Shown: positions 8,861 to 19,375, numbered from the stretch's first letter. The stretch: DNA of 64,000 bases from Parapedobacter pyrenivorans_A (GCF_041925275.1 NZ_JBHEUZ010000001.1:520365-584364), one strand, 5' to 3'. Notes: a model not told the origin generated them from the sequence alone. Numbers and translations are program-made.

Positions 8861-11418
8861 TCGCTGATTTTCTGATACTCAACAATCATCGTTGATTTCT
8901 TTTGCGGCATGTCCACGATGTAACCTAGCAATTCCGAGCCGTCGAGTACCACGGTCTTGCTGGTGTTGTAATCCTCCTTCAAATTAAGCCTATACTTAGC
9001 GTCGGGTGCTATCGCCCTGGGCGACAACTCAAAACCCGTAAAGGGGCAATCTGCTTGTCTGAACACATAGATCACCCCGGCACCCAAGTCCGAACGGTGC
9101 AATTGCCAAGCGTGGAGGTTATCGCTTCCCAACCTAGCCGGTGTAAGCGGATAAAAATCGCCATACCAGAACTTCTGGTAAACCTTGGCTTCGTCAAAAG
9201 CAGCTTTAGCCAATGTAGCGTCAAAATTATCCGCCAAGTAATCAAATTCGCCTATTGCGCCCAAGTTTGCGTTGCTACGAAATGTATACGGATCAGGCTC
9301 CCACGCAGCAGCAGAAAACATCGGAATATATTGTGCAAGCCCCATGGTTTGCACTTGGTCCCAATTGGGATCTGCTGGCCAACAATTCGTATCCGACCGC
9401 CACAAGGGAACCGATATCGCCGTTGTTTCAAGATCGATCCGCCGACCGCCTGACGCGCAATTGTCAATCCACAGACCGGGGTTATTTTTCCGCAATTCGT
9501 TCCACATTTCATAGTGCCCCTCCACGTACCTGATCTCGGTTATCCCCTTTCGGTCCGCTGCATCGTTTTTCTGCCAAAATGGGAGTGGATTGATATTGAA
9601 GTCATGACGGTACACATCCACACCAAATTTTTTGATACGCTCGTCCAAATAATTGGTAAGGAATTTCCTCGCATCGCGGTCATGTAGTTTAAAAAGTCCG
9701 CCATCCTGCCCACCAAACACATATTGCGGGTACTTCGTTGCTATCTCAGAATTCTTACCCACACGTTCTGGCTCGAACCAGAGGACAAACTTCATGTCTC
9801 GTTCGTGAATAGCGTCTGACAAGGCTTCGATACCATTCGGATATCGAGCTTTGTCTGGATTCCAATTTCCTACGGCATCCGGAAATTTACCGGGAAACCA
9901 AACCGCATCTACCCAATGTGCATTACCACCGACTTCATTCACCTTTTTTACGTAAGCCAATTGCGTTTCAAATTTACCGAAATCGGGGTATTGTCTTTCC
10001 GCATAGCGCCCCCAGCCCATGTTGCTGATCAGTTGCTGCACCGGAAGTTTATTTTCCATTTTAGGGGTGTACTCAAACATGAGCAAACGACGGAACAACA
10101 CTTGTGCACTAAGGCGATCGGTATGCCACGGCATGATTAATACCCGAGGCTGCCGGATGGATTCTCCCGGAAGCAGTACGGTCGAAATGGTTTGCATACC
10201 AGCAGCAATTGAAATCGCCTTCCCATCTTCGTTTTTGAAGTCGGCCCCCCACTGTCCCGACCAACCGACCGCCACGAAAACACCTTCGCTGGGAGCATGG
10301 TCATTCGCCGCAACGTGTTGCAGGTTCCAGAAAGGGAACACATGATTGGACGAACGTCCGCCAATGGGGGTAAAGTGACGGGTTTCTCCCTTACCCAACG
10401 GGTATGATAGCGGCACCCAAGATCTTTCGTTGCACTCGTCTCCGTTCAACGTATTGATAACACTTCCGCGATTTCCAGCTTTCACCGATAGATCGAGTAC
10501 ACTTACACGTTCAATCAATGGGGTATTTGTTTTACCTGTATTCGTAAAATTCAACACCCAATCGGCGGCGGCAAAACTTTCGAACCACTTCACCACCGCC
10601 TCTACCTTCAATCCTGTTCCAGAATCTGTCCACGAATAAACCGTTTCCAACGGATGCGACACCCGCTTTTCAAACGCCCATGAAGAAAGGAACTCGCGGG
10701 ATGATTTTCCATTATACTCGAATGAGAAAGGTATGCTTTCACGAGCAACAGCCAGTTCTGTAGTGGCCGTCAAGTCGTAAATTTTACCCGATTTCCCAAT
10801 CGCTATTGGGTTACACCAATTAGCCTGATCGTAATCGTGACCATCTGCTGTTGGGTCTACAACCAGCGTGAGCTCCTGTGTACCATCAGGGAGTCCAACC
10901 GAAAGATCAAATGCTGCATCCGAACCTCGTAATACCGATGTCCGACCCACTTCCTGCTCGCCGTGGCGGAGCAGGAACTGAACAGAGCCAAGCTTTCCCT
11001 CTGTTTGGTGGTTATTATCAATACCCACTGCGGCCGAAAATTTGACTACCGGCTCCGGAAAAGTGACCTTTATCCGGCTGCTGGCATGCGTACCAAGGCC
11101 CTTTTTAAATACCTTGTCGCCAATCTTGAGCGGTGTCCCCAAGCAAGATTGATTGTAATGCATGGTACCCCAGCCCTGTTCAATCAACTGCAGCTCCATC
11201 ACATCCAACCGGTTGGTCAACGGCCGACCGGAGAATAGTGCATCCACCGCATCCTTAAACCGGGCTACGGCATCCGATGTAGGCATGATATCATCGTTCA
11301 CCAACTGAGGTCCCCACCGATTAAAATCAGTGCTGTTTATTGAAAAAGGGCTGTCCCCCTGCGCCCAAGCGAAGGATAAGTTGGCTAGGAAAACTAATAA
11401 TACAATCGACTTCTTCAT
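8857..11418 (-). CDS. GH36-type alpha-galactosidase with N-terminal NPCBM domain
   Basis: The start at 11418 gives an immediate signal peptide (MKKSIVLLVFLANLSFAWAQ), whereas a start at 11457 would overlap the SusD stop. An NPCBM carbohydrate-binding module covers about residues 40-205 (GLGTHASSRIKVTFPEPV). The GH36/clan-D barrel follows, with HWVDAVWFPGKFPD, LWFEPERVG, the nucleophile region VDVYRHDFNINP and the acid/base region LWIDNCASGGRRIDLET. These match retaining alpha-galactosidases acting on alpha-galactosides. The protein is 853 residues and should be periplasmic. It follows SusD by 32 bp and is coupled to the lactonase, so transport, cleavage and catabolism are expressed together. 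Activity on other alpha-linked sugars cannot be excluded. Confidence 0.9.
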   Translation of the reverse strand: MKKSIVLLVFLANLSFAWAQGDSPFSINSTDFNRWGPQLVNDDIMPTSDAVARFKDAVDALFSGRPLTNRLDVMELQLIEQGWGTMHYNQSCLGTPLKIGDKVFKKGLGTHASSRIKVTFPEPVVKFSAAVGIDNNHQTEGKLGSVQFLLRHGEQEVGRTSVLRGSDAAFDLSVGLPDGTQELTLVVDPTADGHDYDQANWCNPIAIGKSGKIYDLTATTELAVARESIPFSFEYNGKSSREFLSSWAFEKRVSHPLETVYSWTDSGTGLKVEAVVKWFESFAAADWVLNFTNTGKTNTPLIERVSVLDLSVKAGNRGSVINTLNGDECNERSWVPLSYPLGKGETRHFTPIGGRSSNHVFPFWNLQHVAANDHAPSEGVFVAVGWSGQWGADFKNEDGKAISIAAGMQTISTVLLPGESIRQPRVLIMPWHTDRLSAQVLFRRLLMFEYTPKMENKLPVQQLISNMGWGRYAERQYPDFGKFETQLAYVKKVNEVGGNAHWVDAVWFPGKFPDAVGNWNPDKARYPNGIEALSDAIHERDMKFVLWFEPERVGKNSEIATKYPQYVFGGQDGGLFKLHDRDARKFLTNYLDERIKKFGVDVYRHDFNINPLPFWQKNDAADRKGITEIRYVEGHYEMWNELRKNNPGLWIDNCASGGRRIDLETTAISVPLWRSDTNCWPADPNWDQVQTMGLAQYIPMFSAAAWEPDPYTFRSNANLGAIGEFDYLADNFDATLAKAAFDEAKVYQKFWYGDFYPLTPARLGSDNLHAWQLHRSDLGAGVIYVFRQADCPFTGFELSPRAIAPDAKYRLNLKEDYNTSKTVVLDGSELLGYIVDMPQKKSTMIVEYQKISD

Positions 11419-11450
11419 AACAAATCTCAAATTAACCATTCTGCACCTAT

Positions 11451-13253
11451 TTACCAATCGTGATTCTGAACGATGCTATTGTTCCTGTCAATCTCGGCTT
11501 GCAAAATAGGCCATAGCGCATATTCTGGGTGAGACACCCTTTTTTCGAATACTGTTCTTTTGTAAAACTCAGGATCGGAAATACTCTCCCCCTTTAATAC
11601 ATCCATCCCGTAAAAATCTCCACCTTCTGTCTGTTGAGCAATCTTCCACCGTCTCACATCGAAGAATCGATGGGTTTCGAATGCTAGCTCCACCCGTCGT
11701 TCCTTTCTAATCAACGTCCTTACCGCGTCCTGTCCCCCAGGTGCCGGCAACCCCGGCGTACCGTACTGCGGAATACCTGCGCGTTCCCTAACTAGATTGA
11801 TATAGTTTAAGATATCTGCGTGGCCAGGTGAGTATTCATTGAGTGCTTCCGCGTAGTTCAAATAAATCTCAGCCAAACGGATCAATGGATAAGGCCTTCG
11901 AACGCCTTTATTCAATCTTGGGTTTGCATTAGGGTGAATATTCTTTTTTACAAGATAGCCTGTCCGCGAATAGTCAACTGACCCTTGAGATCCGGAATTA
12001 CCGTTTCGATGCAGTCCAATTATCTGTACACCTTCTTCGGTATTTATCCATTCGGACCCATTATAGACAATGGATGCATAAAACCGTGGTTCTCGATTGG
12101 CGTACATGCTAAACGTACCTGCGTTCGTATACTTTCCGTCGGTATTCGTAAAACCCGACTCGGTATAGCCCGAGCCATTGTCATCGATTGCCTTTCCGTT
12201 TGCCATAAAATACGCATCGACCTGTTGTTGCGTGGCAGCCATACCGCTCCAACCACCGCCGAAACGAGGGGTGCAAAACCGTTCCCATTCCAGGCTAACC
12301 CAGTCTGACCTTACAAAAATCATTTCATTGTTCCATGGTTCCAGAAATACATCCCGGTAAGAAAGCAACGGATCAAGCTGACCTGTATTGTCGTAAACCT
12401 TATATAGGCTAAACGCATTTAAGTCGATCACCGCCTTCGCCGCATCCGCCGCTGCTTTCCATTTTTCAGCATCGTATTGCTGCGCGTATAATGGCGTGCC
12501 ATCTGGATTCACGAAAGACGCATAGTCTGTATTCCCGTTATTCATCGGGCTAGCGGCGTACAGCAGTACACGAGACTTCACAGCCATGCAAGTTGCACGA
12601 GTAGCCCGACCGGCATCCCGGTCGCTAACATGTTGAACCGGCAAAACCCGAGCAGCGGCATCCAACTCGGATACAATATGCTGAATGCAATCGTCATATG
12701 TATTCCTAGGTATCTGCAATTCGGAAAGTGGCATATCTGGCGGTATAATTTCATTAATAATAATGACAGGGCCATATTGTCTTACCAGGCAAAAGTAAAA
12801 CCATGCCCGCAAGAATTGCGCTTCGGCTTTATACTGTTCGATTAAATCTAATCCTTGCTGTCCTAGCGCCAAAATTTCGGCATTACCACCAATATTCTCA
12901 ATAAAATAGGTCGCAGATCGGATACCCCGATAGTAATGTTCCCACGTCTGCCCGTAAGCAACGTTGGGATCCCACGAACCAAGATTTATCGCGTAGGTAA
13001 ACATATAATCCCGGGCCCAAGACACGTCTCCTTCATCAGACATTCCAAACCATGGATTATCAGACCACTGGTTATGCTCATCTTTTATATAGGCATATAC
13101 ATTCGCCAAATATTGTTCAGACTCCAGTCGACGTTGAAAAACTTCATCTATGGTAATCCGGTCATTAGGTACTTGACTTAGAAAATCCTTCTTGCAAGAA
13201 CCAAGAATCACCAAAAAAAACAATGCTGGTACTATTGACTTCAAATACTTCAT
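11451..13253 (-). CDS. SusD/RagB-family starch-binding-like lipoprotein
   Basis: A 600-residue outer-membrane lipoprotein with signal ALFFLVILGSC and acylation Cys near residue 20. The SusD-like N domain (FLSQVPNDRITIDEVF) and the C-terminal RagB domain (RRPYPLIRLAEIYLNYAEA, RRVELAFETHRFFDVRRWK) are both complete. It forms the lid and binding partner of the adjacent SusC transporter, 11 bp away in the same operon. It is longer than average but shows no frameshift. The glycan ligand is unknown; the following gene suggests an alpha-galactosyl oligosaccharide. Confidence 0.95.
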   Translation of the reverse strand: MKYLKSIVPALFFLVILGSCKKDFLSQVPNDRITIDEVFQRRLESEQYLANVYAYIKDEHNQWSDNPWFGMSDEGDVSWARDYMFTYAINLGSWDPNVAYGQTWEHYYRGIRSATYFIENIGGNAEILALGQQGLDLIEQYKAEAQFLRAWFYFCLVRQYGPVIIINEIIPPDMPLSELQIPRNTYDDCIQHIVSELDAAARVLPVQHVSDRDAGRATRATCMAVKSRVLLYAASPMNNGNTDYASFVNPDGTPLYAQQYDAEKWKAAADAAKAVIDLNAFSLYKVYDNTGQLDPLLSYRDVFLEPWNNEMIFVRSDWVSLEWERFCTPRFGGGWSGMAATQQQVDAYFMANGKAIDDNGSGYTESGFTNTDGKYTNAGTFSMYANREPRFYASIVYNGSEWINTEEGVQIIGLHRNGNSGSQGSVDYSRTGYLVKKNIHPNANPRLNKGVRRPYPLIRLAEIYLNYAEALNEYSPGHADILNYINLVRERAGIPQYGTPGLPAPGGQDAVRTLIRKERRVELAFETHRFFDVRRWKIAQQTEGGDFYGMDVLKGESISDPEFYKRTVFEKRVSHPEYALWPILQAEIDRNNSIVQNHDW

Positions 13254-13264
13254 CTTTCGAAAAA

Positions 13265-16200
13265 CTAAAATGCGACATGCAAACCTAGACTATAAACTTT
13301 AGACTGCGGGACACCCGCACCTCTTCCATCCCCCATTTCCACATCCCATAGGTTGAATTTGGAAAAGGTTAACAGGTTGAATCCCTGGAAAAACAATGTG
13401 ACGTCGTCAACCTTCAGCCGATTTGCAATCGACTTTCCAAAACTATAGGTCACATCCAGTGTCTTCAGCCTTAAAAAAGCACCATTTTTCACCCACCACG
13501 AACTGCGCCGGTAGTTCATGTTTTCATCTCCGAATGTCAGTCGGGGAAAGAATGCGTTGGGGTTGGGATCATCAACCGTCCACCGGTCTTCAACGACAGA
13601 AAGGAGGTTGCCACGTGTGGAGCCCTGTTGGAACGGCACAAATCCGTTTCCATTGGCAAAAATGCTTACATTTCCAACCCCTTGAAAGAATGCATTAACA
13701 GCAAATCTTTTGTACGCAACACCGAGGCGCGCACCGTAAACCAATTCCGGGAAAGCACCGTACCCGATGGGTGCCTCATCGTTTAAATCGATCACCCCGT
13801 CTTCATTCAGGTCCCTATATTTGATATCACCTACACGCACATCACCCGTTTGACTGGCACTGTTGGCAATCTCCTGGTCCGAAGTAAACAATCCCTCTGC
13901 GATAAGTCCAAACGGCTGCCCGATTTTCTGGCCTTTACGCTCACGCCAAGGGTAGTTCCAAGCAGGCATATCATCGTCAATCACTTCACTCCTTGCATAG
14001 GTAACCGTACCGGTCAGATTAATGTGCAGGTCTTCAGAAAGTGCACGTCGGAACGAAATCGAACCATCTATCCCGCGGTTACTGCTAATTCCGAGGTTAC
14101 CGTATGGATTGTTTCGTAGGCCAATATACGAAGGGAGCGAAGAACGTCTCAGAAACGAACCCTCACGCCGTTCATCAAAAAAGTCCATTTGTATATTCAG
14201 GTTGTTTTTCAACAGGGTCAAATCTATCCCGATATTGGTTTTCATCGATTTTTCCCAACTTACGTCAACGGCGTATTCCTCGATATCCTTACCGGTATAG
14301 GTATTGCCCCATTCTTTGCCAAAAACATATCCGCCCTGCCCCGAACCAACGGTACCGATGTATGCAAAACGCCTACCGCCGATGTCAGCATTCCCGGAAA
14401 GTCCTCTGGTAAACCTGATTTTGCCCACGTTTACCACATCCTTTATGCCGGCAAAGATTGCTTCCTCCGAAAACACCCACCCCAGACCAAAGGAGGGGAA
14501 AAAACCGTACCTCCGCGATGGTGCAAAATTCTCTGACCCGTTGTAGCCTGCGTTTACTTCAAACAGGTAGCGTTGCTTAAATGCATACGTAGCCCTTCCC
14601 GCCACCCCCATGAAACGCGAAGGCAGTGAGCCGATCACATCGGACGCCGAGTTGTTGATGGCATCGCTCCAATTATAGAGCATCATGCCCGTCACCTCAT
14701 GGTCGCCAAATGAGCGTTGGTAGTTGACGGCAGACTCCGAATAAAACCGCCGTGTGGTGAGATTCTGGGGCCTGGCAAAACCCAGGTAAGGTGTCCCAAT
14801 CCGCGTAGGTTCCAATACCAGGTTACCATCGCTATCCCGCATGGTTGCCAAGTACGTATCCGGTGATTTCTCACGGAAAACAAATACCTCATTGAATGTA
14901 TCAAAAGCAAACAGCGAGTACGCGGACAATCCCTCCGTAAGAAAATCCAACCGCTGCGTAGCCTTCACATTGGTATTCATCTGGCTTCGAGTCACCGTTC
15001 GGTAGCCGGTCTGGGTAAGGGCGGCATACGGATTGAATGGCCTGGAATCGCCTGTACGTTCGGAAGGGATCGTACCATCCGAATACCTTGCAGGATAGAC
15101 GACAGATGGCACTTCCATTACCAAGCCAAACAATTGCGGGAAATTGACTCCCGGGTAATTCCCGTCGATGATATAGCCTTGCACTCCCATATCCACCGTC
15201 GTGGTAGGTGTAGCCTTCAAAGACAGATTAGACGTAAAATTGTACCGGTCCAATCCCAGCCTCGAATCATACTTTTGAAGCTCGTCGGTTTTGAACTGGG
15301 CAATCTCATTGATAAATGATCCGGAAACGTAGAAATTAGCCCGTTCACTACCTCCCCTCATATTCACATTGAATTGACTTGTTTTCCCGTAGTCGTCGAG
15401 AATCTCATCAAACCAATTGGTATTGGGATATAGATCCGTGTCGACGCCGTCAATTGTCTTTTGGATATCCTCTTCGGTATATAGGGGCTCACGACCTCGC
15501 GTTAGGTTGGCTTCATTTGTCATGCGCATAAACGTTATACCATCTGCCAGGTCCGGTATTTTCGTAAAGTCCGATATGCCTTGGGTAAAGTAAGCGTTGA
15601 TTTTCACATCGCCCACCGAGCCTTTGCGGGTATTTACCAAAATGACGCCATTAGCTCCGCGAACACCGTATACCGCTGTAGCTGAAGCATCCTTTAAAAT
15701 CGAAAAACTTTCGATGTCTTCTGGCGGCACATCCTGCAGCGGCCGTTCCACGCCATCTACCAATACCAACGGGCTGCTACCGCCCGAAATGCTGGATATC
15801 CCCCGAACCCAAATTCCGTGATTTTCGAAACCATTCTCACCGGTACGCTGCAGCCCTATCACACCCGAAATTCGACCCGCTAAAACCGTGGCCAAATTCC
15901 TAACGGGAGTTTTCAGTTCCTTTGGTGATACCGAAGCCTGCGCACCTACCGATGTGATTTTCTTTTGCGTACCAAAACCAACCACAATTACCTCATCCAA
16001 TTCGGTTCCATCTACCTCCAATGTCACATCCAATGTGGTCTGAGTGCCTAATTCGACAGACTGCTTTACGTAACCCACGTAGCTAAAATCGATAACGTCT
16101 CCTCTTAAACCACTAATGGCGTACATCCCGTTATCGCCCGTCTGCGTGCCCGAATTCGGTCTTCCCTGCACAGCTACACTAACGCCGGCAATCGGGTTGC

Positions 16201-16414
16201 CCAGTGTATCGGTTACCTTTCCGCTAACAACCGTCGTATCCTGCACAGGCACCTCCCCCAACCCATTGCCCAAGCGATCGGTTGCCATAGTGGCACTTGC
16301 ATGCCCCAATAGCGGAGGAGCGAATAGGAATACTCCAGCGAGCAACAAGCACGCCATTAGAACACCGCTTTTGTCCGGGTATAGTTTACCCGCATAAAAA
16401 AACAACTTTATCAT
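13265..16414 (-). CDS. SusC/RagA-family TonB-dependent outer-membrane transporter
   Basis: A 1049-residue protein with an N-terminal export signal, a carboxypeptidase-D-regulatory-like domain (about residues 60-145; VSGKVTDTLGNPIAGVSV), a plug with SusC signatures (VRGISSISGGSSPLVLVDG, ILKDASATAVYGVRGANGV) and a 22-strand barrel ending in an aromatic residue (LGLHVAF). It imports oligosaccharides with the paired SusD, energised by TonB-ExbBD. The gene follows the symporter by 85 bp with a hairpin terminator between them, so SusCD expression may be partly independent of the upstream genes. No STN domain is seen, so anti-sigma signalling is unlikely. Confidence 0.95.
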   Translation of the reverse strand: MIKLFFYAGKLYPDKSGVLMACLLLAGVFLFAPPLLGHASATMATDRLGNGLGEVPVQDTTVVSGKVTDTLGNPIAGVSVAVQGRPNSGTQTGDNGMYAISGLRGDVIDFSYVGYVKQSVELGTQTTLDVTLEVDGTELDEVIVVGFGTQKKITSVGAQASVSPKELKTPVRNLATVLAGRISGVIGLQRTGENGFENHGIWVRGISSISGGSSPLVLVDGVERPLQDVPPEDIESFSILKDASATAVYGVRGANGVILVNTRKGSVGDVKINAYFTQGISDFTKIPDLADGITFMRMTNEANLTRGREPLYTEEDIQKTIDGVDTDLYPNTNWFDEILDDYGKTSQFNVNMRGGSERANFYVSGSFINEIAQFKTDELQKYDSRLGLDRYNFTSNLSLKATPTTTVDMGVQGYIIDGNYPGVNFPQLFGLVMEVPSVVYPARYSDGTIPSERTGDSRPFNPYAALTQTGYRTVTRSQMNTNVKATQRLDFLTEGLSAYSLFAFDTFNEVFVFREKSPDTYLATMRDSDGNLVLEPTRIGTPYLGFARPQNLTTRRFYSESAVNYQRSFGDHEVTGMMLYNWSDAINNSASDVIGSLPSRFMGVAGRATYAFKQRYLFEVNAGYNGSENFAPSRRYGFFPSFGLGWVFSEEAIFAGIKDVVNVGKIRFTRGLSGNADIGGRRFAYIGTVGSGQGGYVFGKEWGNTYTGKDIEEYAVDVSWEKSMKTNIGIDLTLLKNNLNIQMDFFDERREGSFLRRSSLPSYIGLRNNPYGNLGISSNRGIDGSISFRRALSEDLHINLTGTVTYARSEVIDDDMPAWNYPWRERKGQKIGQPFGLIAEGLFTSDQEIANSASQTGDVRVGDIKYRDLNEDGVIDLNDEAPIGYGAFPELVYGARLGVAYKRFAVNAFFQGVGNVSIFANGNGFVPFQQGSTRGNLLSVVEDRWTVDDPNPNAFFPRLTFGDENMNYRRSSWWVKNGAFLRLKTLDVTYSFGKSIANRLKVDDVTLFFQGFNLLTFSKFNLWDVEMGDGRGAGVPQSKVYSLGLHVAF

Positions 16415-16441
16415 AATCTAAAAAATTAATAATTTGGCATG

Positions 16442-16461
16442 AAAAACCCGAATCGTCGGGT
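16442..16461 (-). terminator. Rho-independent terminator or attenuator between symporter and SusC
   Basis: On the minus strand, stem ACCCGA/TCGGGT with a four-base loop is followed by a short U run. It lies just after the symporter stop and 28 bp before the SusC start, so it could end or attenuate transcription from the SDR-led operon. Confidence 0.6.
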
Positions 16462-16499
16462 ATACGAAATTCAAAAAACAACCAATAACAAATTAATAA

Positions 16500-17549
16500 T
16501 CAATACATCGAATTGCTGCCAGCCAGTAGAATCACCCCTAAGATGATTACAGCAATAGACCAATACATAGTTTTCCTTGGTGAGCCGCGAACCTCTTTCC
16601 ACTCACCGTTGACGAAACCCACTATTTGATTCCCCAAAATCTGTGTAGACTGCTGAATAGCAAAGCCAACCGAAGCACCCAACGCGCCCAGCAACACCAT
16701 CCCTTTACCCATCAATACAATGGATAGGATGAATTGCGCACCGGCAACATAGCCCACCAACACTTCAATACCACTCAAGGAAAAGGATTTCAACGATTTG
16801 CGTTTAACCATAAGGTACACACCGTAACCAACGTTTACCACCGCTCCACCAAGCATCGCCAACGCCCACACACTGAAGTTCCCAACCGTCTCAGAAGCGC
16901 CTTGTTGCAGCACGGCACCGAGAATCGCATCTTGGCTGTATACGAATGTCAATGAAATTCCTGCAGAAAGAACACCTGCCAATACAACCAGCAGTATGTT
17001 TTTCCGAAAAGCACTGACGATTTGATGGCTTCGGCTATAATTGGTTTTACGATGCAACAGCTTCTCCCTGTACAAACCCGCCCTGCTTGTAAGCACTACA
17101 CCCACCAGCAAAACCAATAATCCAATCAAAATTACAACCCCTTGATTGCTGAACAATGTAGGCGCATCGGCAAAACGGCCATCTCCCCTTACTAGTAGCG
17201 GCATAATTACGCCAACCGACATTCCCAATGAGGTGAGAACGGCGCCAGTTATAGCGGCCCCTATTCTGATTACGCAAACCAAATAAATTACATTCGCAAC
17301 ACCCCAACTAACCGACAAAAGGTTGGCAATAAGCAGTGTACGCACACCTACCACATTGATGAGCTCCGAGACGCTTCGTACGCCGCATAGCATAATTACC
17401 CAAGGAATCAGCACAATGCCAACCAGCATATACGTGAAGAGAAAATACTCAAAACGAAGTGTTTTGATTTTTGCCAACGGCCACGCGATGGTACCAGTGC
17501 CAAGTCCCGCACCAACAACCAATAACAAACCAAGTGAAAGCTCGCTCAT
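16500..17549 (-). CDS. RhaT-like (L-rhamnose/proton symporter family) permease
   Basis: A 349-residue very hydrophobic protein with about ten membrane spans and no soluble domain. The N terminus (GAGLGTGTIAWPLAKIK) and the C-terminal hydrophobic pairs resemble RhaT of the drug/metabolite transporter superfamily. Predicted role: inner-membrane uptake of a deoxyhexose or related sugar after periplasmic cleavage. It is 11 bp from the 2-hydroxyacid dehydrogenase gene, in the same operon. RhaT homologues in Bacteroidota also carry other sugars, so the substrate stays open. Confidence 0.82.
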   Translation of the reverse strand: MSELSLGLLLVVGAGLGTGTIAWPLAKIKTLRFEYFLFTYMLVGIVLIPWVIMLCGVRSVSELINVVGVRTLLIANLLSVSWGVANVIYLVCVIRIGAAITGAVLTSLGMSVGVIMPLLVRGDGRFADAPTLFSNQGVVILIGLLVLLVGVVLTSRAGLYREKLLHRKTNYSRSHQIVSAFRKNILLVVLAGVLSAGISLTFVYSQDAILGAVLQQGASETVGNFSVWALAMLGGAVVNVGYGVYLMVKRKSLKSFSLSGIEVLVGYVAGAQFILSIVLMGKGMVLLGALGASVGFAIQQSTQILGNQIVGFVNGEWKEVRGSPRKTMYWSIAVIILGVILLAGSNSMY

Positions 17550-17560
17550 CGATGTAATAG

Positions 17561-18520
17561 TTAAGAAAACGGAATAACACTGTGCAATGGTGGCACCCCG
17601 CTTATCGCTCTCAGCGCCTCTTCAGCAACCTTCCGTTGAAGCAACGGAATACTCCGCCGGCTATACCACGCCACATGAGAAGACAATACAACCTCCGGCA
17701 TCTCCATCAATTTGTGGCTAAGGGGCAGCGGCTCCTCCTCGAAAACGTCGAGCGCTGCTCCCCATATTTGCCTCTTCGAAATGGCTTCCGTCAGTGCAGC
17801 GGTATCAATTAGTCCTCCACGCGATGTATTCACAACGAGCGCATTTGGTTTCATGCGCGCTATCGAGCGACCATTCAAAAAATGGACGGTATCGGGCTTC
17901 AATGGCAGATGTAAGCTCAATATATCCGACTGCTGCATCAATGTGTCCCGATCAACCGGTTCGACGTGAAGCAGTCTCATGCTTTCAGGTGCAACAAAAG
18001 GATCATACGCTTTTACTGCGAATCCCAAGCCCAGTGCCCGCTTGGCTACCGCTTGGGCGATACGGCCAAAACCCGCCAAACCATAGACCATTTCGTCAAA
18101 AGGTGCAACCTCCTTCGGCAGCACAATGCTCCAATCACCCTGCCTTACGTTGGTATCTACTGCCGGTATTTGACGTAAGGCGGCAAGTGCAAGCGCAATC
18201 GTGTGGTCGGCCACCTCGTTGATACAATAGTCAGGCACATTACAAACCCGAATGCCCTTTTCCTTCGCAGCCTTCAAATCAATGTTATCAACCCCAATTC
18301 CGTACCTAATAATTGCCTTGCATCGTTCCAAGCCCTCAATAACATACTGAGAGATAGATGCCCACTGCACAAGGAGCACATCTGCGTCTCGTGTCTTGAA
18401 TCTCAGTTCTTCTTCGTCTTTCCAGTCAATCTTCTTCAATTCCGCGTGTCCTTTCAGCAATTCCCTTTCCGGATCATGATTGGCGAAGCCGCTATCTGTT
18501 ATAACTACGTTAAACAACAT
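17561..18520 (-). CDS. D-isomer-specific 2-hydroxyacid dehydrogenase (C-terminal-binding-protein-like)
   Basis: A 319-residue NAD(P)-dependent dehydrogenase. The Rossmann motif is YGLAGFGRIAQAVA, and the catalytic triad is visible as Arg (NTSRGGLIDT), Glu (DVFEEEPLP) and His (LSSHVAWYSRRS). It reversibly reduces a 2-oxoacid to a D-2-hydroxyacid. The CtBP-like group is common in sugar-acid loci of Bacteroidota. It lies between an SDR and the symporter with short gaps. The exact substrate (glyoxylate, a 2-keto-3-deoxy acid, or another) cannot be inferred. Confidence 0.88.
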   Translation of the reverse strand: MLFNVVITDSGFANHDPERELLKGHAELKKIDWKDEEELRFKTRDADVLLVQWASISQYVIEGLERCKAIIRYGIGVDNIDLKAAKEKGIRVCNVPDYCINEVADHTIALALAALRQIPAVDTNVRQGDWSIVLPKEVAPFDEMVYGLAGFGRIAQAVAKRALGLGFAVKAYDPFVAPESMRLLHVEPVDRDTLMQQSDILSLHLPLKPDTVHFLNGRSIARMKPNALVVNTSRGGLIDTAALTEAISKRQIWGAALDVFEEEPLPLSHKLMEMPEVVLSSHVAWYSRRSIPLLQRKVAEEALRAISGVPPLHSVIPFS

Positions 18521-18538
18521 GATGTTAACTTTATTTAT

Positions 18539-19345
18539 TTACAAATCAGGAACATAACCCTTACCCAACCGCAATCCGATCTCTTCAAAACCGTTACTGA
18601 ACGACATCCACGAAGTCGTTCCACCATCGATCACAATCGTCTGCCCTACAATATATCGGGCCTCTTCAGACGACAGGAACACAGCCGCTTTGGCGATATC
18701 CAGCGGTGTACCGACGAATCCGGCGGGTATAAATTTGTCAAAGCCTTCAAAACACTCCTCCCCCGATGCCTTATAATGGTTTTGAACCGGAATTAGCCCT
18801 GGTGCAATCGCGTTTACGCGAATCTTTTTTGCTGCCAACTCAATAGCCAATTCGCGGGTGTGCGCGATGATCGCACCCTTTGTACCTGCATATACCGCAT
18901 GTCCTTTACTACCTCGAAGTCCATGAACTGAAGAAAGGTTCAAAATACTTCCTTCGCTCTTCCGAAGGTGAGAAAGCGCTGCTTGTATGATAAAAAACTG
19001 GGCTTTTACGTTCACATCGTAAACCTTATCGTATTGTTGTGGCGTTACTTTTTCAAATTCCAGCGTCAAGGTAATCCCGGCGTTGTTTACCAACACGTCC
19101 AACCCCCCAAGAAATTCCACGGAATCATTAACCAGTTGAATGGCCTTGGTGATATCACTCAGGTCTGCCCCAATAGCCTTGGCTTTCACTCCCAAAGTAG
19201 CCATCTCCTGTACGGCGCTTTCGGCTCCCTCTCCGCTATGCGCATAATGCGCCACCACATCGGCTCCACGCCGCGCAAATTCCAATGCAATCTCTCTTCC
19301 TATTCCCGTACCCGCACCAGTAACTAATACTTTCTTACCTTTCAT
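18539..19345 (-). CDS. Short-chain dehydrogenase/reductase (SDR), sugar dehydrogenase type
   Basis: A 268-residue classical SDR with cofactor motif TGAGTGIG, NNAG, catalytic Ser in LNLSSVHG and the YxxxK pair in YAGTK. The C terminus (YIVGQTIVIDGGTTSW) is typical of glucose-1-dehydrogenase-like members. It is cytosolic and probably oxidises an aldose at C1 to the lactone, feeding the SMP-30 lactonase. An alternative is oxidation of a 2-keto-3-deoxy acid. It is one of two non-identical SDRs in the operon, suggesting two successive oxidations. Confidence 0.88.
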   Translation of the reverse strand: MKGKKVLVTGAGTGIGREIALEFARRGADVVAHYAHSGEGAESAVQEMATLGVKAKAIGADLSDITKAIQLVNDSVEFLGGLDVLVNNAGITLTLEFEKVTPQQYDKVYDVNVKAQFFIIQAALSHLRKSEGSILNLSSVHGLRGSKGHAVYAGTKGAIIAHTRELAIELAAKKIRVNAIAPGLIPVQNHYKASGEECFEGFDKFIPAGFVGTPLDIAKAAVFLSSEEARYIVGQTIVIDGGTTSWMSFSNGFEEIGLRLGKGYVPDL

Positions 19346-19375
19346 TTAAATTGAGCTATATTGTTTTAAATTTTC

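Noticed and set aside
8857..11457. Upstream start at 11457 for the alpha-galactosidase
   Set aside because: It would overlap the SusD stop and place extra residues before the signal peptide; the ATG at 11418 is better.
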